DNA of 64,000 nucleotides from NCBI RefSeq assembly GCF_040717455.1, contig NZ_JBFEFH010000028.1, forward strand, positions 1 to 64,000, read 5' to 3'. This DNA comes from Tautonia sp040717455 (GTDB taxonomy: Bacteria; Planctomycetota; Planctomycetia; Isosphaerales; Isosphaeraceae). The notes beneath the pieces were generated by a model, which was given only the letters and a program-made list of their open reading frames with translations, ran no database searches and was not told the origin of the DNA. The position numbers were made by a program, and so were the translations under genes. Below are positions 28,458 through 36,549 of the stretch, in pieces (position 1 is the first letter of the stretch; the number at the start of each line of letters is the position of its first letter).

Positions 28458-30656
28458 ATGCCACGGCCCCGCGGACACCCCCGATCGCTTCGCGCCCGGC
28501 CCGAGCTGCAGCGGCTCGAACCGAAGGTCCTGCTCACGACCTTCACCCTGACCTCCCCCACCCGCGGCGCCTTGCTGCCGGCGGGGGTCTCGCCGGTCGG
28601 GGGGATCGTGATCGACCTGATCGGCGAGGGAGGCAGCCGCGTCGTCTCGCAGATCCGGGCCCGCGACCTGTTCGTCGGCGACTTCGAGGGCGGCAATCCC
28701 CCCGAGTCCCGCGGCAACCCGGGCACGATCGGCGAGCGGCCCGGCTTCTCCCCCGCCGTGGTCGACGCCCTCGGCGGCGCCCTGGCCGAGCTGAGCGTCC
28801 GCCTGACCGTCGACGACGGCGACACCGGGCCCGGCGACTTCGACCGCGACGACAACACCCTCCTGCTCAACGGCATCGCCGTCGGCCGGTTCGACCGGGT
28901 GCCGACCGTCGAGACCGACGCCTCGGGCACCGCCATCCTGTCCGAGAACCCCGAGGGCGGCTTCCGCAACGACCGCGTCGACACCGGCTTCTTCCACGTC
29001 ACCGACCCCGAGGTCCTCCGCCTCGTCCTCGACTCGATCCGGGACACCGGCGCGATCGTCGTGCAGCTCCTCGACGACGACCCCGGCGACAATTTCTTCG
29101 ACTTCACGGTCGGGATCGACGCCGCCCTGATCGACGTCGACCTCCCGCCCGAGCCGCAGAACCGAAGCCCCCGAATCACCTCCCTCCGGGTCGAGGAACC
29201 GGTCGTCGAGGGCCGGCCGAGCCGGGTGATCGTCTCCGCCTCCGACCCCGACGCGGACGACGCGATCACCTTCCGCTTCGCCCTCGAAGGCGACGGCCGG
29301 ATCGAGCCGTCCGAGACCCCCGGGGAAGCCTGGCTGACCGTCCCCCGTGATGGGACCGTCCGCCTTTCCGTCCGGGTCGAGGACGATCGCGGGGCCTTCG
29401 ACGAGGCCGGGCGGGCCGTCGTCGTCCGCAACGCCGCCCCCTCCGTGACCGTCGCCGCCGACCAGGACGCCATCGAAGGCCGGGAGGCCATCCTCGCGAT
29501 CGGGTCGTTCGACGACCCCGGCCTCGAGGATGGCTGGTCGGTGGCGGTCGACTGGGGAGACGGCTCGGCCGTCGAGACGTTCCCGGTCGATCGGCCCGGC
29601 CCGATCCCCCCCCGGCCCCATCGCTACCTCCAGGATGGCGACTACTCCGTCACGGTCCGCGTGAGCGACGGCGCCGACGCGTCCGAGGCCTCGGCCCTGG
29701 TCCGGGTGCGCAACGCCCCCCCCGCCTTGCAGCAGGTGCTCGCCCCCCGTCGCGTCACGCTCGGGACCCCGGTCGACCTGGCCGCCGCCGTGTCCGACCC
29801 GGGAATCCTCGACCCCCTGACGGTCTCGATCGACTGGGGGGCCGGCGAACCGTCCCGGATCGACCTGCCGCCCGGCTCGACCGCCTTCGAATCGGCGTTC
29901 CTGTACGACCGCATCGGCTCCTTCGTCATCACGGTCACGGTCAGCGACGATCGCCAGGAGTCCGCCGTGCTGGGCGTCCCCGTGACGGTCGAGGCCCCCG
30001 AGCCGGTCCCGCCCGCGCAGGCCGCCGATCAAGCCCTGGCCGAAGCCCTCCTGCCGGCCGATCCCGCCGACCCCCGGCCCGCGACCCTGGCCATCGCCCC
30101 GGATGGCCCCGGCCGCCCGGCACCGGCCCCGTCCCCGTCCCCGGCGACCCTGGCCGCCCCCATCGCCACCCTGGTCGGCCAGGATGCCCCCGACCCGGCC
30201 CCGAGAGCATCCTCCCCGCCGCCGATCCCGGTCGAGGCCCCCTCGGCCGTCGTTTCGGCCGAGCAAACCGCGCCGGCCGCGCCGCCCCCCCCGACCGAAT
30301 CGGCCGGGGTGGCCGCCGGATCGGCCGAGGCCCCGGACGCCGCGGCCGTCGGCCCCGAGGCCATCGCCTCGGCCTCGCCATCCCCCGCCGTCGTCGACCC
30401 CGGCCCCGACCCCGACCCCGACGCGACGATGGCCCCCGAGACCGCGACCGTCGCGCCGGCCGTCGGCGCGGCGGACGCCGCCGAGGCGGCCTCGTCGACC
30501 GCCGTCGCCGCCGGCGACGACGACCCCGGCGCCGAAACCCGGTCGGGCGCCATGCGGGCGACCGTCCTCATCGTCGCCGCCCTGACCGTGCGCCGGGGAG
30601 GCTCCCGGATCCGGCAATCGCTCCGGTCGGCCTCGGTCCGATCGGCCCGGTCGTGA
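28458..30656 (+). CDS. Large exported PKD-domain protein with LEPKVLLT-type N-terminus
   Basis: A 732-residue protein. Near residue 20 it has RLEPKVLLT, a form of the short LExRxLL motif found at the N-terminus of many large planctomycete surface proteins and thought to act in their export. A 200-residue domain of unknown type follows (about 28-230). Then come three Ig-like/PKD repeats: NRSPRITSLRVEEPVVEGRP, APSVTVAADQDAIEGRE with VAVDWGDGS, and PPALQQVLAPRRVTLGTPV with VSIDWGAGE (together about 235-515). A Pro/Ala-rich linker of about 190 residues leads to a hydrophobic Arg-flanked C-terminus (MRATVLIVAALTVRRGG), perhaps a membrane or sorting anchor. PKD repeats suggest a surface adhesive or carbohydrate-related role. 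Confidence 0.82.
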   Translation: MPRPRGHPRSLRARPELQRLEPKVLLTTFTLTSPTRGALLPAGVSPVGGIVIDLIGEGGSRVVSQIRARDLFVGDFEGGNPPESRGNPGTIGERPGFSPAVVDALGGALAELSVRLTVDDGDTGPGDFDRDDNTLLLNGIAVGRFDRVPTVETDASGTAILSENPEGGFRNDRVDTGFFHVTDPEVLRLVLDSIRDTGAIVVQLLDDDPGDNFFDFTVGIDAALIDVDLPPEPQNRSPRITSLRVEEPVVEGRPSRVIVSASDPDADDAITFRFALEGDGRIEPSETPGEAWLTVPRDGTVRLSVRVEDDRGAFDEAGRAVVVRNAAPSVTVAADQDAIEGREAILAIGSFDDPGLEDGWSVAVDWGDGSAVETFPVDRPGPIPPRPHRYLQDGDYSVTVRVSDGADASEASALVRVRNAPPALQQVLAPRRVTLGTPVDLAAAVSDPGILDPLTVSIDWGAGEPSRIDLPPGSTAFESAFLYDRIGSFVITVTVSDDRQESAVLGVPVTVEAPEPVPPAQAADQALAEALLPADPADPRPATLAIAPDGPGRPAPAPSPSPATLAAPIATLVGQDAPDPAPRASSPPPIPVEAPSAVVSAEQTAPAAPPPPTESAGVAAGSAEAPDAAAVGPEAIASASPSPAVVDPGPDPDPDATMAPETATVAPAVGAADAAEAASSTAVAAGDDDPGAETRSGAMRATVLIVAALTVRRGGSRIRQSLRSASVRSARS

Positions 30657-30755
30657 GCCGTTGCCTCCCTTGGTCGTTATCCGGCCCTCTGGCCCGATCG
30701 AGACCCCCGGGCGGTCGCCGAGCCGCCCTTCCGCGGTGTCCAACCCCAGGGAATC

Positions 30756-31235
30756 ATGAGCAGTTCCCCGCCCCCCGAGGATCAGACGCCCCCCCCCTCG
30801 GACGCGACCCCGGAGGAGGGGGTCCGCCAGGAATTGCTCCTGTTCGGCAACGAGGAGATCCTCAGGGGGTCCGACAACGCCACGCTCGTGGCCTTCGCCG
30901 CCCTCGCCTTCCAGGACCTCCGCGGCGGCGAAGGGGTCGCGCAGCATGCCGGGAGCGTCTTCCTGCTCTTCAGCGTCCTCTGCTGCGCCCTGGTCCACTT
31001 CGCGCTCGGCAACGCCTACATCCACCGCGCGCGGAGCATGCTGCGCCCGGGAGGCCCCGGCCGGAGTCGCCGCCGTCGCGCCCGGCCCTCGGGAGAGGCC
31101 CGCTCCGTCAGCCTCGGCGTCGTCTGGCTGGCCGTCCTCTCGCAGATGACCTGCATCGCGATCGGCCTCCTGCTCATCCTGCCGAAGCAGCCCCCCGCGC
31201 TGCTGGTCCGCTATTTGCTCCCGTTCTTCTCGTGA
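30756..31235 (+). CDS. Small two-helix membrane protein, unknown function
   Basis: A 159-residue protein with a Pro/Glu-rich N-terminus and two membrane segments, at about residues 65-86 (SVFLLFSVLCCALVHFALG) and 117-141 (SLGVVWLAVLSQMTCIAIGL). A strongly basic loop (SRRRRARP) lies between them, which should face the cytoplasm. No named family is recognised. It lies 100 bp after the PKD protein and 122 bp before the frameshifted Pro-rich gene on the same strand, so the three may be co-transcribed. The smooth reading frame, sensible topology and start after AATC make it a likely real gene. Confidence 0.65.
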   Translation: MSSSPPPEDQTPPPSDATPEEGVRQELLLFGNEEILRGSDNATLVAFAALAFQDLRGGEGVAQHAGSVFLLFSVLCCALVHFALGNAYIHRARSMLRPGGPGRSRRRRARPSGEARSVSLGVVWLAVLSQMTCIAIGLLLILPKQPPALLVRYLLPFFS

Positions 31236-31357
31236 CATCAACAAGGCCCAGGCCCGCCGCCCCGATGCCCGGTCGATCGGGCGAGCGAGGCCGCGACCAC
31301 GGAAGGCGATCTCGGAGGCCGCATCCCCCGCTCAACAAAAAGAGGATATCCCCGAAG

Positions 31358-32700
31358 ATGTGCCGATCCTGCGTCGTGGCGGTCGTGACCCTGGTCATGG
31401 GGCTGAGTCTCGGGGCGGAGGCCCCGGCCCAATTCGGCCCGAGCCGGTCGCCGAGCGTCCCGGCCGATCAGCTCGTGGCCGAGTCGGAGCGCTTCCTCTG
31501 GGAGGCCCGCGACGAGCTCGCCGGCACCCGCCAGGGACGCAACCTGGAGATCCGGGGCAATGCCCTGCTCGGGGCCGCCGACGCCTACCGGGAAGAGGCG
31601 CGACGGCGAAGGCCCGACGAGGACCGCCTCCTCCAGGCCCTCGACGGCGTCGAACGCGCCCTGGCCGAGGTCCAGCGCGAGCTGAACCGCCCTCCCGGCA
31701 CCGCACCCCGGGCCGCCGCCTCGGCCCGCCGCATCGACCGCATGGTTGCCGAACTGGGCGGCCGGGCCGATGGCGGATCGGGCCGCCCGCCGACCGGCCG
31801 GCCGCCCTTCCCGCCCTCTCCCGGGCGGCCCCCCTTCCCGGCCCCCCCCGGCCGGCCGCCGGGCGGCCCCCCCTCGGCCCCCGGCTACGACTGGCGGCGC
31901 GTGGCCGACCTCTCCGGGCAGACCCTGGCCGCCATCCAGGCCCTCCGCGACCGGATCGGGCGCGAGGTCGGCACCTACCCGCCCTTCGACGGCGTGCTCC
32001 GAGACCTCGACGGCATGGCCTCGGGGCTCGACCGGGTGAACGACCTCGCGCGTCGGCAAGTGCTGGCGTCTCAGCTCGGGCCGGTCCTCCGGCCGGTCCG
32101 CAACCAGGCCCGACGCACCGGGGCGGTGATCCAGGGGAGCCGCCCCCCGCGCGGGATCGCCCGCAACTGGGCCGACGTCGAGCGCGGCATCGACGAGCTG
32201 GGCCGGCTGCTCGGCCTGGGGGCGATCCCGGGTACGACCCGAACCAGCCGGTCCTCATCGACCCCCCCGGCTACGGCCAGCTCCCCTGGCCGGGCATCCC
32301 GGGCCCGGGGGGCGGCGGGGGAGTGCTCCCCCCCACGGCCCGGGCCGTCCCCCTGGTCGACGAGGCGATCCGGGAGGTCGACGTCTACCTGCTCGGCATC
32401 CGCCCGAACCTGTCGGTCATCCCCGAAGGCCCCCAGTTCCACCGCGACGCCCAGGAGCTGCGCAACGCCCTGACCGGGCTCCGCCAGGGCCTCTCGGCCG
32501 GCGGCTGGAACCCCGCGGTCGGCCGCCAGCAGGCCGAGTCCGAGGCGATCATCCGGCGCCTCGTCGACCGCACCCTCCGCGTCGGCCGGGGGCAGATCGG
32601 CCCGAACAACGCCCGGATCCTCCGCATCCGAGACCTGATCGACCAGGCCCGGGCCGTCGTCTCCGGATCGGCCCCGGCCCCATCGCCGTCGCCGTACTGA
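31358..32700 (+). pseudogene. Exported Pro-rich helical protein, frameshifted near 32218-32222
   Basis: The frame starting at ATG 31358 encodes a signal peptide (VAVVTLVMGLSLGAEAPAQ), a helical region (QLVAESERFLWEARDELAG), a Pro/Gly-rich repeat near residues 145-175 and a second helical region up to LGRLLGLG. There sensible protein continues in another frame: GYDPNQPVLIDPPGYGQ, then DEAIREVDVYLLGIRP and on to a stop at 32700, while the first frame turns into Ser/Thr/Arg junk ending at 32473. The switch falls in a run of five G (32218-32222). One extra G would restore a single 447-residue product. It is either a sequencing error, a real mutation or ribosomal slippage. The function is unknown; it resembles secreted planctomycete proteins of no known role. 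Confidence 0.8.
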
Positions 32701-32742
32701 GCATCCAAACGCCTCGAAGCACGTTCATGGGGTCAACATTCC

Positions 32743-33996
32743 ATGCTCTCGATCGTCCCGACGCTCGTCCTGGCCCTGGCCGTCCCCGCGCCCCCCGCCC
32801 AGGAGGCGGCGCCCCCGGACGCCCCCGGCGCCAACGACCCGAAGCTGATCGCCGCCTACGAGCGGCTGGTCGGCTACCTCGCCGACCTCGAGGCGTTCGA
32901 CCTGACCGTCCGGCTCGACTGGACCGTCGAAGGGGCCCGGGACGACGACCAGGCCGGCACCAACCTCTACCGGCTCCGGGTCCGGCGCCCCGGCCGCTTC
33001 CGGATCGAGGTCCGGCCCGGCGACCGCCCCGAGCCGTCGCTCATCGTCGTCGGCGACGGCCAGACCGCGACCACCTTCTACCCCGCCAGGGGCCTCTACT
33101 CGCAGGCCGAACAGCTCAACGACCCGGCCCGGGCCCTGGAACGGAACCCGATCGTCGCCATCAGCCTCAGCGGGTCCTTGATCGATACCCTCCTGCGCCC
33201 CGACCTGGTCGACCTCGTCCGGTCGTACGCGACCGGCGGCGCCTTCCTCGGCACCGAGGAACTCGACGGCCGGGCGCTCGACCGCTACTCCCTGAGCTGG
33301 CGGGGCGACGAGGAGGAACTCTGGATCGGCCCCGAGGCCGAGCCGTTGCCCCGCAAGCTCGTCCGGATCCTGACCGTCCCCACCGGCGAGGGCCGGGCCG
33401 ACCGGCTCGTCACCACCGCCACCTTCGACTGGACCCTCGGCGGGCCGATCCCCGACGACGCCTTCGCCCTGGATCTTCCCGACGACGCCACCCGGGTCGA
33501 GGACATCTACGCCGCCCTGGCCAACGGCTCGGCCGGCACCCTGGTCGGCGGCCCGGCCCCCGAGCTGGACCTCAACCGGCTCGACGGCAGCAAGACGAAC
33601 CTCGCCTTCCACGCCGGTCGCGACGTCGTCGTCCTCTGCTTCTGGGCGTCCTGGGCCAACCCCTGCCTCGACCTGCTCCCCCGGCTCTCGGCCGCCCTGC
33701 AGCCGTACCGCGATCGCGGGGTCGTCTGCTACGCCGTCAACGTCGGCGAGGAGGCCGAGGAGATTCGCCGCACCCTCGACGCGCTCGAGGTCGACCTGCC
33801 CGTCCCCCTCGACCCCGACGGCCGCGCGACCGACGCCTACGGCATCACCTCCATCCCGACCCTCGTCCTCATCTCCCGCGACGGCACCGTGCAGGCCGTC
33901 CACCTCGGCACCGGCGAGGCCGTGCTCGACATCCTCGCCCGCCAGCTCGACACCCTGCTCGACGGCCGCCCCGTCGCCCCCGCCCCCGCACCCTGA
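32743..33996 (+). CDS. DUF2092-like plus thioredoxin-fold (TlpA-like) exported protein
   Basis: A 417-residue protein. After a short signal-like leader (LSIVPTLVLALAVPAPPAQ), residues about 35-255 resemble the DUF2092/LolA-like beta-sheet fold (FRIEVRPGDRPEPSLIVVGDGQTATTFYP spans about 87-115 in several strands). Residues about 265-405 form a TlpA/redoxin fold, with VVLCFWASWANPC at 296-308. The usual WCxxC is missing its first cysteine (Ala305, Cys308), so only a one-cysteine active site remains. The cis-Pro loop is seen in ITSIPTLVLISRDG. TlpA-like proteins reduce disulfides outside the cytoplasm; this one may act as an isomerase, a monothiol enzyme or a binding module. Confidence 0.82.
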   Translation: MLSIVPTLVLALAVPAPPAQEAAPPDAPGANDPKLIAAYERLVGYLADLEAFDLTVRLDWTVEGARDDDQAGTNLYRLRVRRPGRFRIEVRPGDRPEPSLIVVGDGQTATTFYPARGLYSQAEQLNDPARALERNPIVAISLSGSLIDTLLRPDLVDLVRSYATGGAFLGTEELDGRALDRYSLSWRGDEEELWIGPEAEPLPRKLVRILTVPTGEGRADRLVTTATFDWTLGGPIPDDAFALDLPDDATRVEDIYAALANGSAGTLVGGPAPELDLNRLDGSKTNLAFHAGRDVVVLCFWASWANPCLDLLPRLSAALQPYRDRGVVCYAVNVGEEAEEIRRTLDALEVDLPVPLDPDGRATDAYGITSIPTLVLISRDGTVQAVHLGTGEAVLDILARQLDTLLDGRPVAPAPAP

Positions 33997-34471
33997 CCTC
34001 CTCCGTCCTCCCGATCGGGGACGCGCCTGACTTCTGCCCGATGCGTCCCCGATCCTCCCCCCCCCTCTCGCCCTGCTCGTTCTCTCCTCCCCTCTGACGC
34101 TCCTCCGTTCGAGCCTCCGGACCGACCCGAGTCGCGCGACGACTGCTCGACCCTCCCCCGCTTGCCCCGGCCTCCCGCGTACAAGACCCCTCGCCCCCGC
34201 CACCTCCTCCGATCGGAATCCGGTTTCCCCAACCGCTTTTTGTGACTACCCCCTCCCTTTCTCACGATCTTCTTGATTGGGGCCTTTCCCCGATCTGTCG
34301 GTCGAACCTCCTTCATGAAGATTGCTTGGGTGTTTGTGTGATTGGAATTGCGTGCTGTCTTGTTGCCGATCGAACGGAAGCATGAAGCATCCACCCTCTC
34401 CCGATTCACGAAACGAACCCCGGGATTTTCCCGATGGCGTGCTCCCGCAACACCTTCCGTCCCTTGCCTTT

Positions 34472-34519
34472 GGCGCACCGCCCCGCGCACTCGGCGGCGC
34501 ACCGCCTCGCGCACCCGGC
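34472..34519. repeat. Two tandem 24-bp GGCGCACCG-type units
   Basis: Copies at 34472-34495 and 34496-34519 differ at only two positions. Each unit starts GGCGCACCGC and ends CGCGCACYCGGC. Related units occur at 34748 and 34945. Confidence 0.85.
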
Positions 34520-34747
34520 GGCTCAGAATCATCCGAATCGCCCTCCCTCCTTCCCCTTTACGGACGGGATCAATCGAGGGCCGTTCCGGCTCGAATCCCG
34601 ACTGCTCGCCCTGCGGCCGTATTCCCGAAACGAATCCGTCCAGACCCCCTCGCATGATCAGGTTGATTTGCGGCAACTTCCTGTGGGGTATCAGTTTGAG
34701 TGCAGGGAGGTTCCGTGCCCCGCGGCGTCCGGGGAAGCGCACCCGGG

Positions 34748-34780
34748 GGCGCACCGCCCGGCGCACTCGGGGGCGCACCG
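34748..34780. repeat. 24-bp repeat unit plus a partial second copy
   Basis: One full unit (34748-34771) is followed directly by the first nine bases of a second (34772-34780). It is preceded by AGCGCACCC at 34736-34744, a feature shared with the third site. Confidence 0.8.
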
Positions 34781-34944
34781 GCCGACCCAACCGCCTTCGG
34801 CCCGCTGCCGATCCGTCCCGATCCTCCCCCCCGAGCGGCCGACGACCCCGTTCCCGAAACGGACTCCGGGGACATGGCTGGAAATCCCTTTCGGATCAAC
34901 CCCTTACGCCCAATCTCTCTCCCCTTGTCCGTAGCGCACCCAGG

Positions 34945-34968
34945 GGCGCACCGTCCCGCGCACCCGCG
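34945..34968. repeat. Third copy of the 24-bp repeat
   Basis: A single unit that differs from the first by a few bases and is preceded by AGCGCACCCAGG, as at the second site. Confidence 0.75.
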
Positions 34969-35145
34969 CCCCGTCCTGGCCACCCACCCGCCTCGACCGC
35001 ACCGAGTCTTCGAGAACCGCTCGCTGTCCAGGCCGCTCCCCCAGACCGCCCTCCCATTGACGCTCGACGAGGCCGTTGTCGAACGCCAACCCGGGCGATA
35101 GGGTAATTCCCAATCCAATCCCGAGCCGGGTCGCCGACGACCCCT

Positions 35146-35164
35146 CGATCCGATCCGATCCGAT
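35146..35164. repeat. Short CGATC tandem run
   Basis: Nearly four copies of the 5-base unit CGATC lie about 70 bp upstream of the sialidase-like gene. The unit is related to the GGATCGGACC repeats upstream of the WD40 gene at 14758. Confidence 0.75.
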
Positions 35165-35231
35165 TCGTTCTGCTCCGCTGCCAATCCGAGCCAACCTCAG
35201 ACCGTTCTCTCGACTCCAGGACTGTGCACCC

Positions 35232-36320
35232 ATGTCGACCCTCTTGCTCGCCGCTGGCCTTGTCATGATTGCCGCTGCCCCTCCCCAGGCCGACGCCCCG
35301 GCTGAAGGATCGCCGACGATCCGCCGCGTCTTCGGGCCGGAGATCGAGACCGGGCCGTACAAGCATCCGGCCTGCATGGAGGAGCTGGCCAACGGCGACC
35401 TGTACCTCGTCTACTACGGCGGCGCGGGGGAGTACGCGACGGATACGGCCGTCTACGGGTCGCGCCTGGCCAAGGGGTCCGACGCCTGGACCTTCCCCGA
35501 GGTCATCGCCCGGGACCCCTTCCGATCGGCCGGCAACGGGGTCGTCTGGCAGGATCCGGAGGGCCTCGTCTGGCTCTTCTACGTCGTCCGGTTCGGCGAG
35601 ACCTGGTCCAGCTCCCGGATCCAGTTCAAGGTCTCCCGGGACGGCGCGCGGACCTGGTCCGACGCCTCGATCCTCGCCACCGAGGCCGGCATGATGGTCC
35701 GCAACCGGCCGATCGTCCTCGACGACGGCTCGTACCTGCTCCCCGCCTACTTCGAGACGGGGGAGGACACCGAGTCGGTCGGCCCCGACACCTGCTCGGT
35801 CTTCTACCGCTTCGACCCGGTCGACCCCTTCGCCGGCTGGCAGGAGCTGGGCCGCATCCGGTCGGCCCGCGGGAACCTCCAGCCCGCCCCCGTGCAACTG
35901 CCCGACGGCCGGATCGTCGCCTACTGCCGACGCGGCGGCGACTACGGCCCGACCACCGACGGCTACATCATCCGCGCCGAGTCCGCCGACCGCGGCCGGA
36001 CCTGGACCGAGGGGCTCAACTCCGCCTTCCCGAACCCCAACGCCGCCGTCGACTTCCTCAAGCTCCGCAGCGGCAACCTCTTACTTGTCTACAACGACAG
36101 CATGACCCGCCGCACCCCGCTCGCCCTCGCCCTCTCGACCGACCGCGACGCCACCTACCCCCACCGCCGCGTCCTCGCCGACGGCGACCGCGACTACGGC
36201 TACCCGATCGCCTTCCAGGCCCGCGACGGCCGCATCCACGTCGTCTTCACCTCCGACCGCCGCTCCGTCGTCAATCACGCAATCTTTGATGAGTCCTGGG
36301 TTCTCGGTTCGGAGCAATGA
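35232..36320 (+). CDS. Sialidase-like (BNR/Asp-box) secreted exo-glycosidase family protein
   Basis: A 362-residue protein with a short signal peptide (MSTLLLAAGLVMIAAAPP) and a six-bladed sialidase-type propeller. Asp-box motifs are visible as SRDGARTW near residue 138 and SADRGRTW near 255. Conserved sialidase-like pieces include LANGDLYLVYYGG, VRNRPIVLDDGSYLLPAYFE and SGNLLLVYND. In planctomycetes these exo-alpha-sialidase-like proteins are usually part of complex-glycan or sulfated-polysaccharide breakdown, and true sialidase activity is not assured. ATG 35232 is chosen for the signal peptide; the frame is open to 35076. A palindromic hairpin follows at 36368. Confidence 0.87.
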   Translation: MSTLLLAAGLVMIAAAPPQADAPAEGSPTIRRVFGPEIETGPYKHPACMEELANGDLYLVYYGGAGEYATDTAVYGSRLAKGSDAWTFPEVIARDPFRSAGNGVVWQDPEGLVWLFYVVRFGETWSSSRIQFKVSRDGARTWSDASILATEAGMMVRNRPIVLDDGSYLLPAYFETGEDTESVGPDTCSVFYRFDPVDPFAGWQELGRIRSARGNLQPAPVQLPDGRIVAYCRRGGDYGPTTDGYIIRAESADRGRTWTEGLNSAFPNPNAAVDFLKLRSGNLLLVYNDSMTRRTPLALALSTDRDATYPHRRVLADGDRDYGYPIAFQARDGRIHVVFTSDRRSVVNHAIFDESWVLGSEQ

Positions 36321-36367
36321 CCCCCATGGAACCTCCGTCCGCTCCTCTGGCCGAACCATCCCTTCCC

Positions 36368-36393
36368 CCCTCTCCCCGCCCGCGGGGAGAGGG
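36368..36393. repeat. Palindromic CCCTCTCCCCGC hairpin
   Basis: Twelve-base arms (36368-36379 and 36382-36393) are exact reverse complements with a 2-base loop, followed by GCCGGGGTGAGGGGG. Elements of this wording are dispersed extragenic palindromes in many GC-rich genomes. Here it lies between the convergent sialidase-like and beta-helix genes and may also end transcription. Confidence 0.75.
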
Positions 36394-36549
36394 CCGGGGT
36401 GAGGGGGCCTCGCGTCCAGAGTCAAGCCCGGCGCTTCGTCCTGACCACCCTGGCTCGACCGAGCGACTGATGAGCGTTTGAATGCAAGTGCATTCGCCGG
36501 ATCGCCCGCAACGTCTCCCTCGCCCCGCTCTTTGACAATTCGCCCGCCT

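Larger units (their letters stand above)
33997..35231. other. 1.2-kb gene-free region with 24-bp repeats
   Basis: No gene is supported. Frames across it are open only because of the composition. It carries a 24-base GC-rich unit at three places (34472-34519, 34748-34780, 34945-34968), each preceded by about 60-90 bp or more by CCGAAACG-type sequence (near 34407, 34626, 34856), which suggests a larger degenerate unit of about 230 bp. A run of CGATC lies near the right end. The function is unknown; it could be a recombination or structural element, or the remains of a repeat-containing gene. Confidence 0.6.

Noticed and set aside
28308..31244. 978-residue minus-strand frame with Gly/Asp-rich repeats
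   Set aside because: It mirrors the PKD protein and its Pro/Ala linker; the repeats arise from the reverse complement of that linker.
32218..32222. Programmed -1 ribosomal frameshift at the G-run
   Set aside because: A slippery run exists, but the first frame continues to a long meaningless tail and no stimulatory structure was evident; error or mutation is simpler. It is kept only as a possibility within the pseudogene entry.
34472..34968. CRISPR-like array
   Set aside because: The 24-bp units are tandem or about 200 bp apart with unequal spacing, so they do not form regular repeat-spacer units, and no cas gene is present.
34342..35106. Plus-strand frames across the 24-bp repeat region as a His/Pro-rich repeat protein
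   Set aside because: Several frames are open at once and none has a signal peptide, a ribosome-binding site or a recognisable domain; the repeats are better treated as DNA elements.
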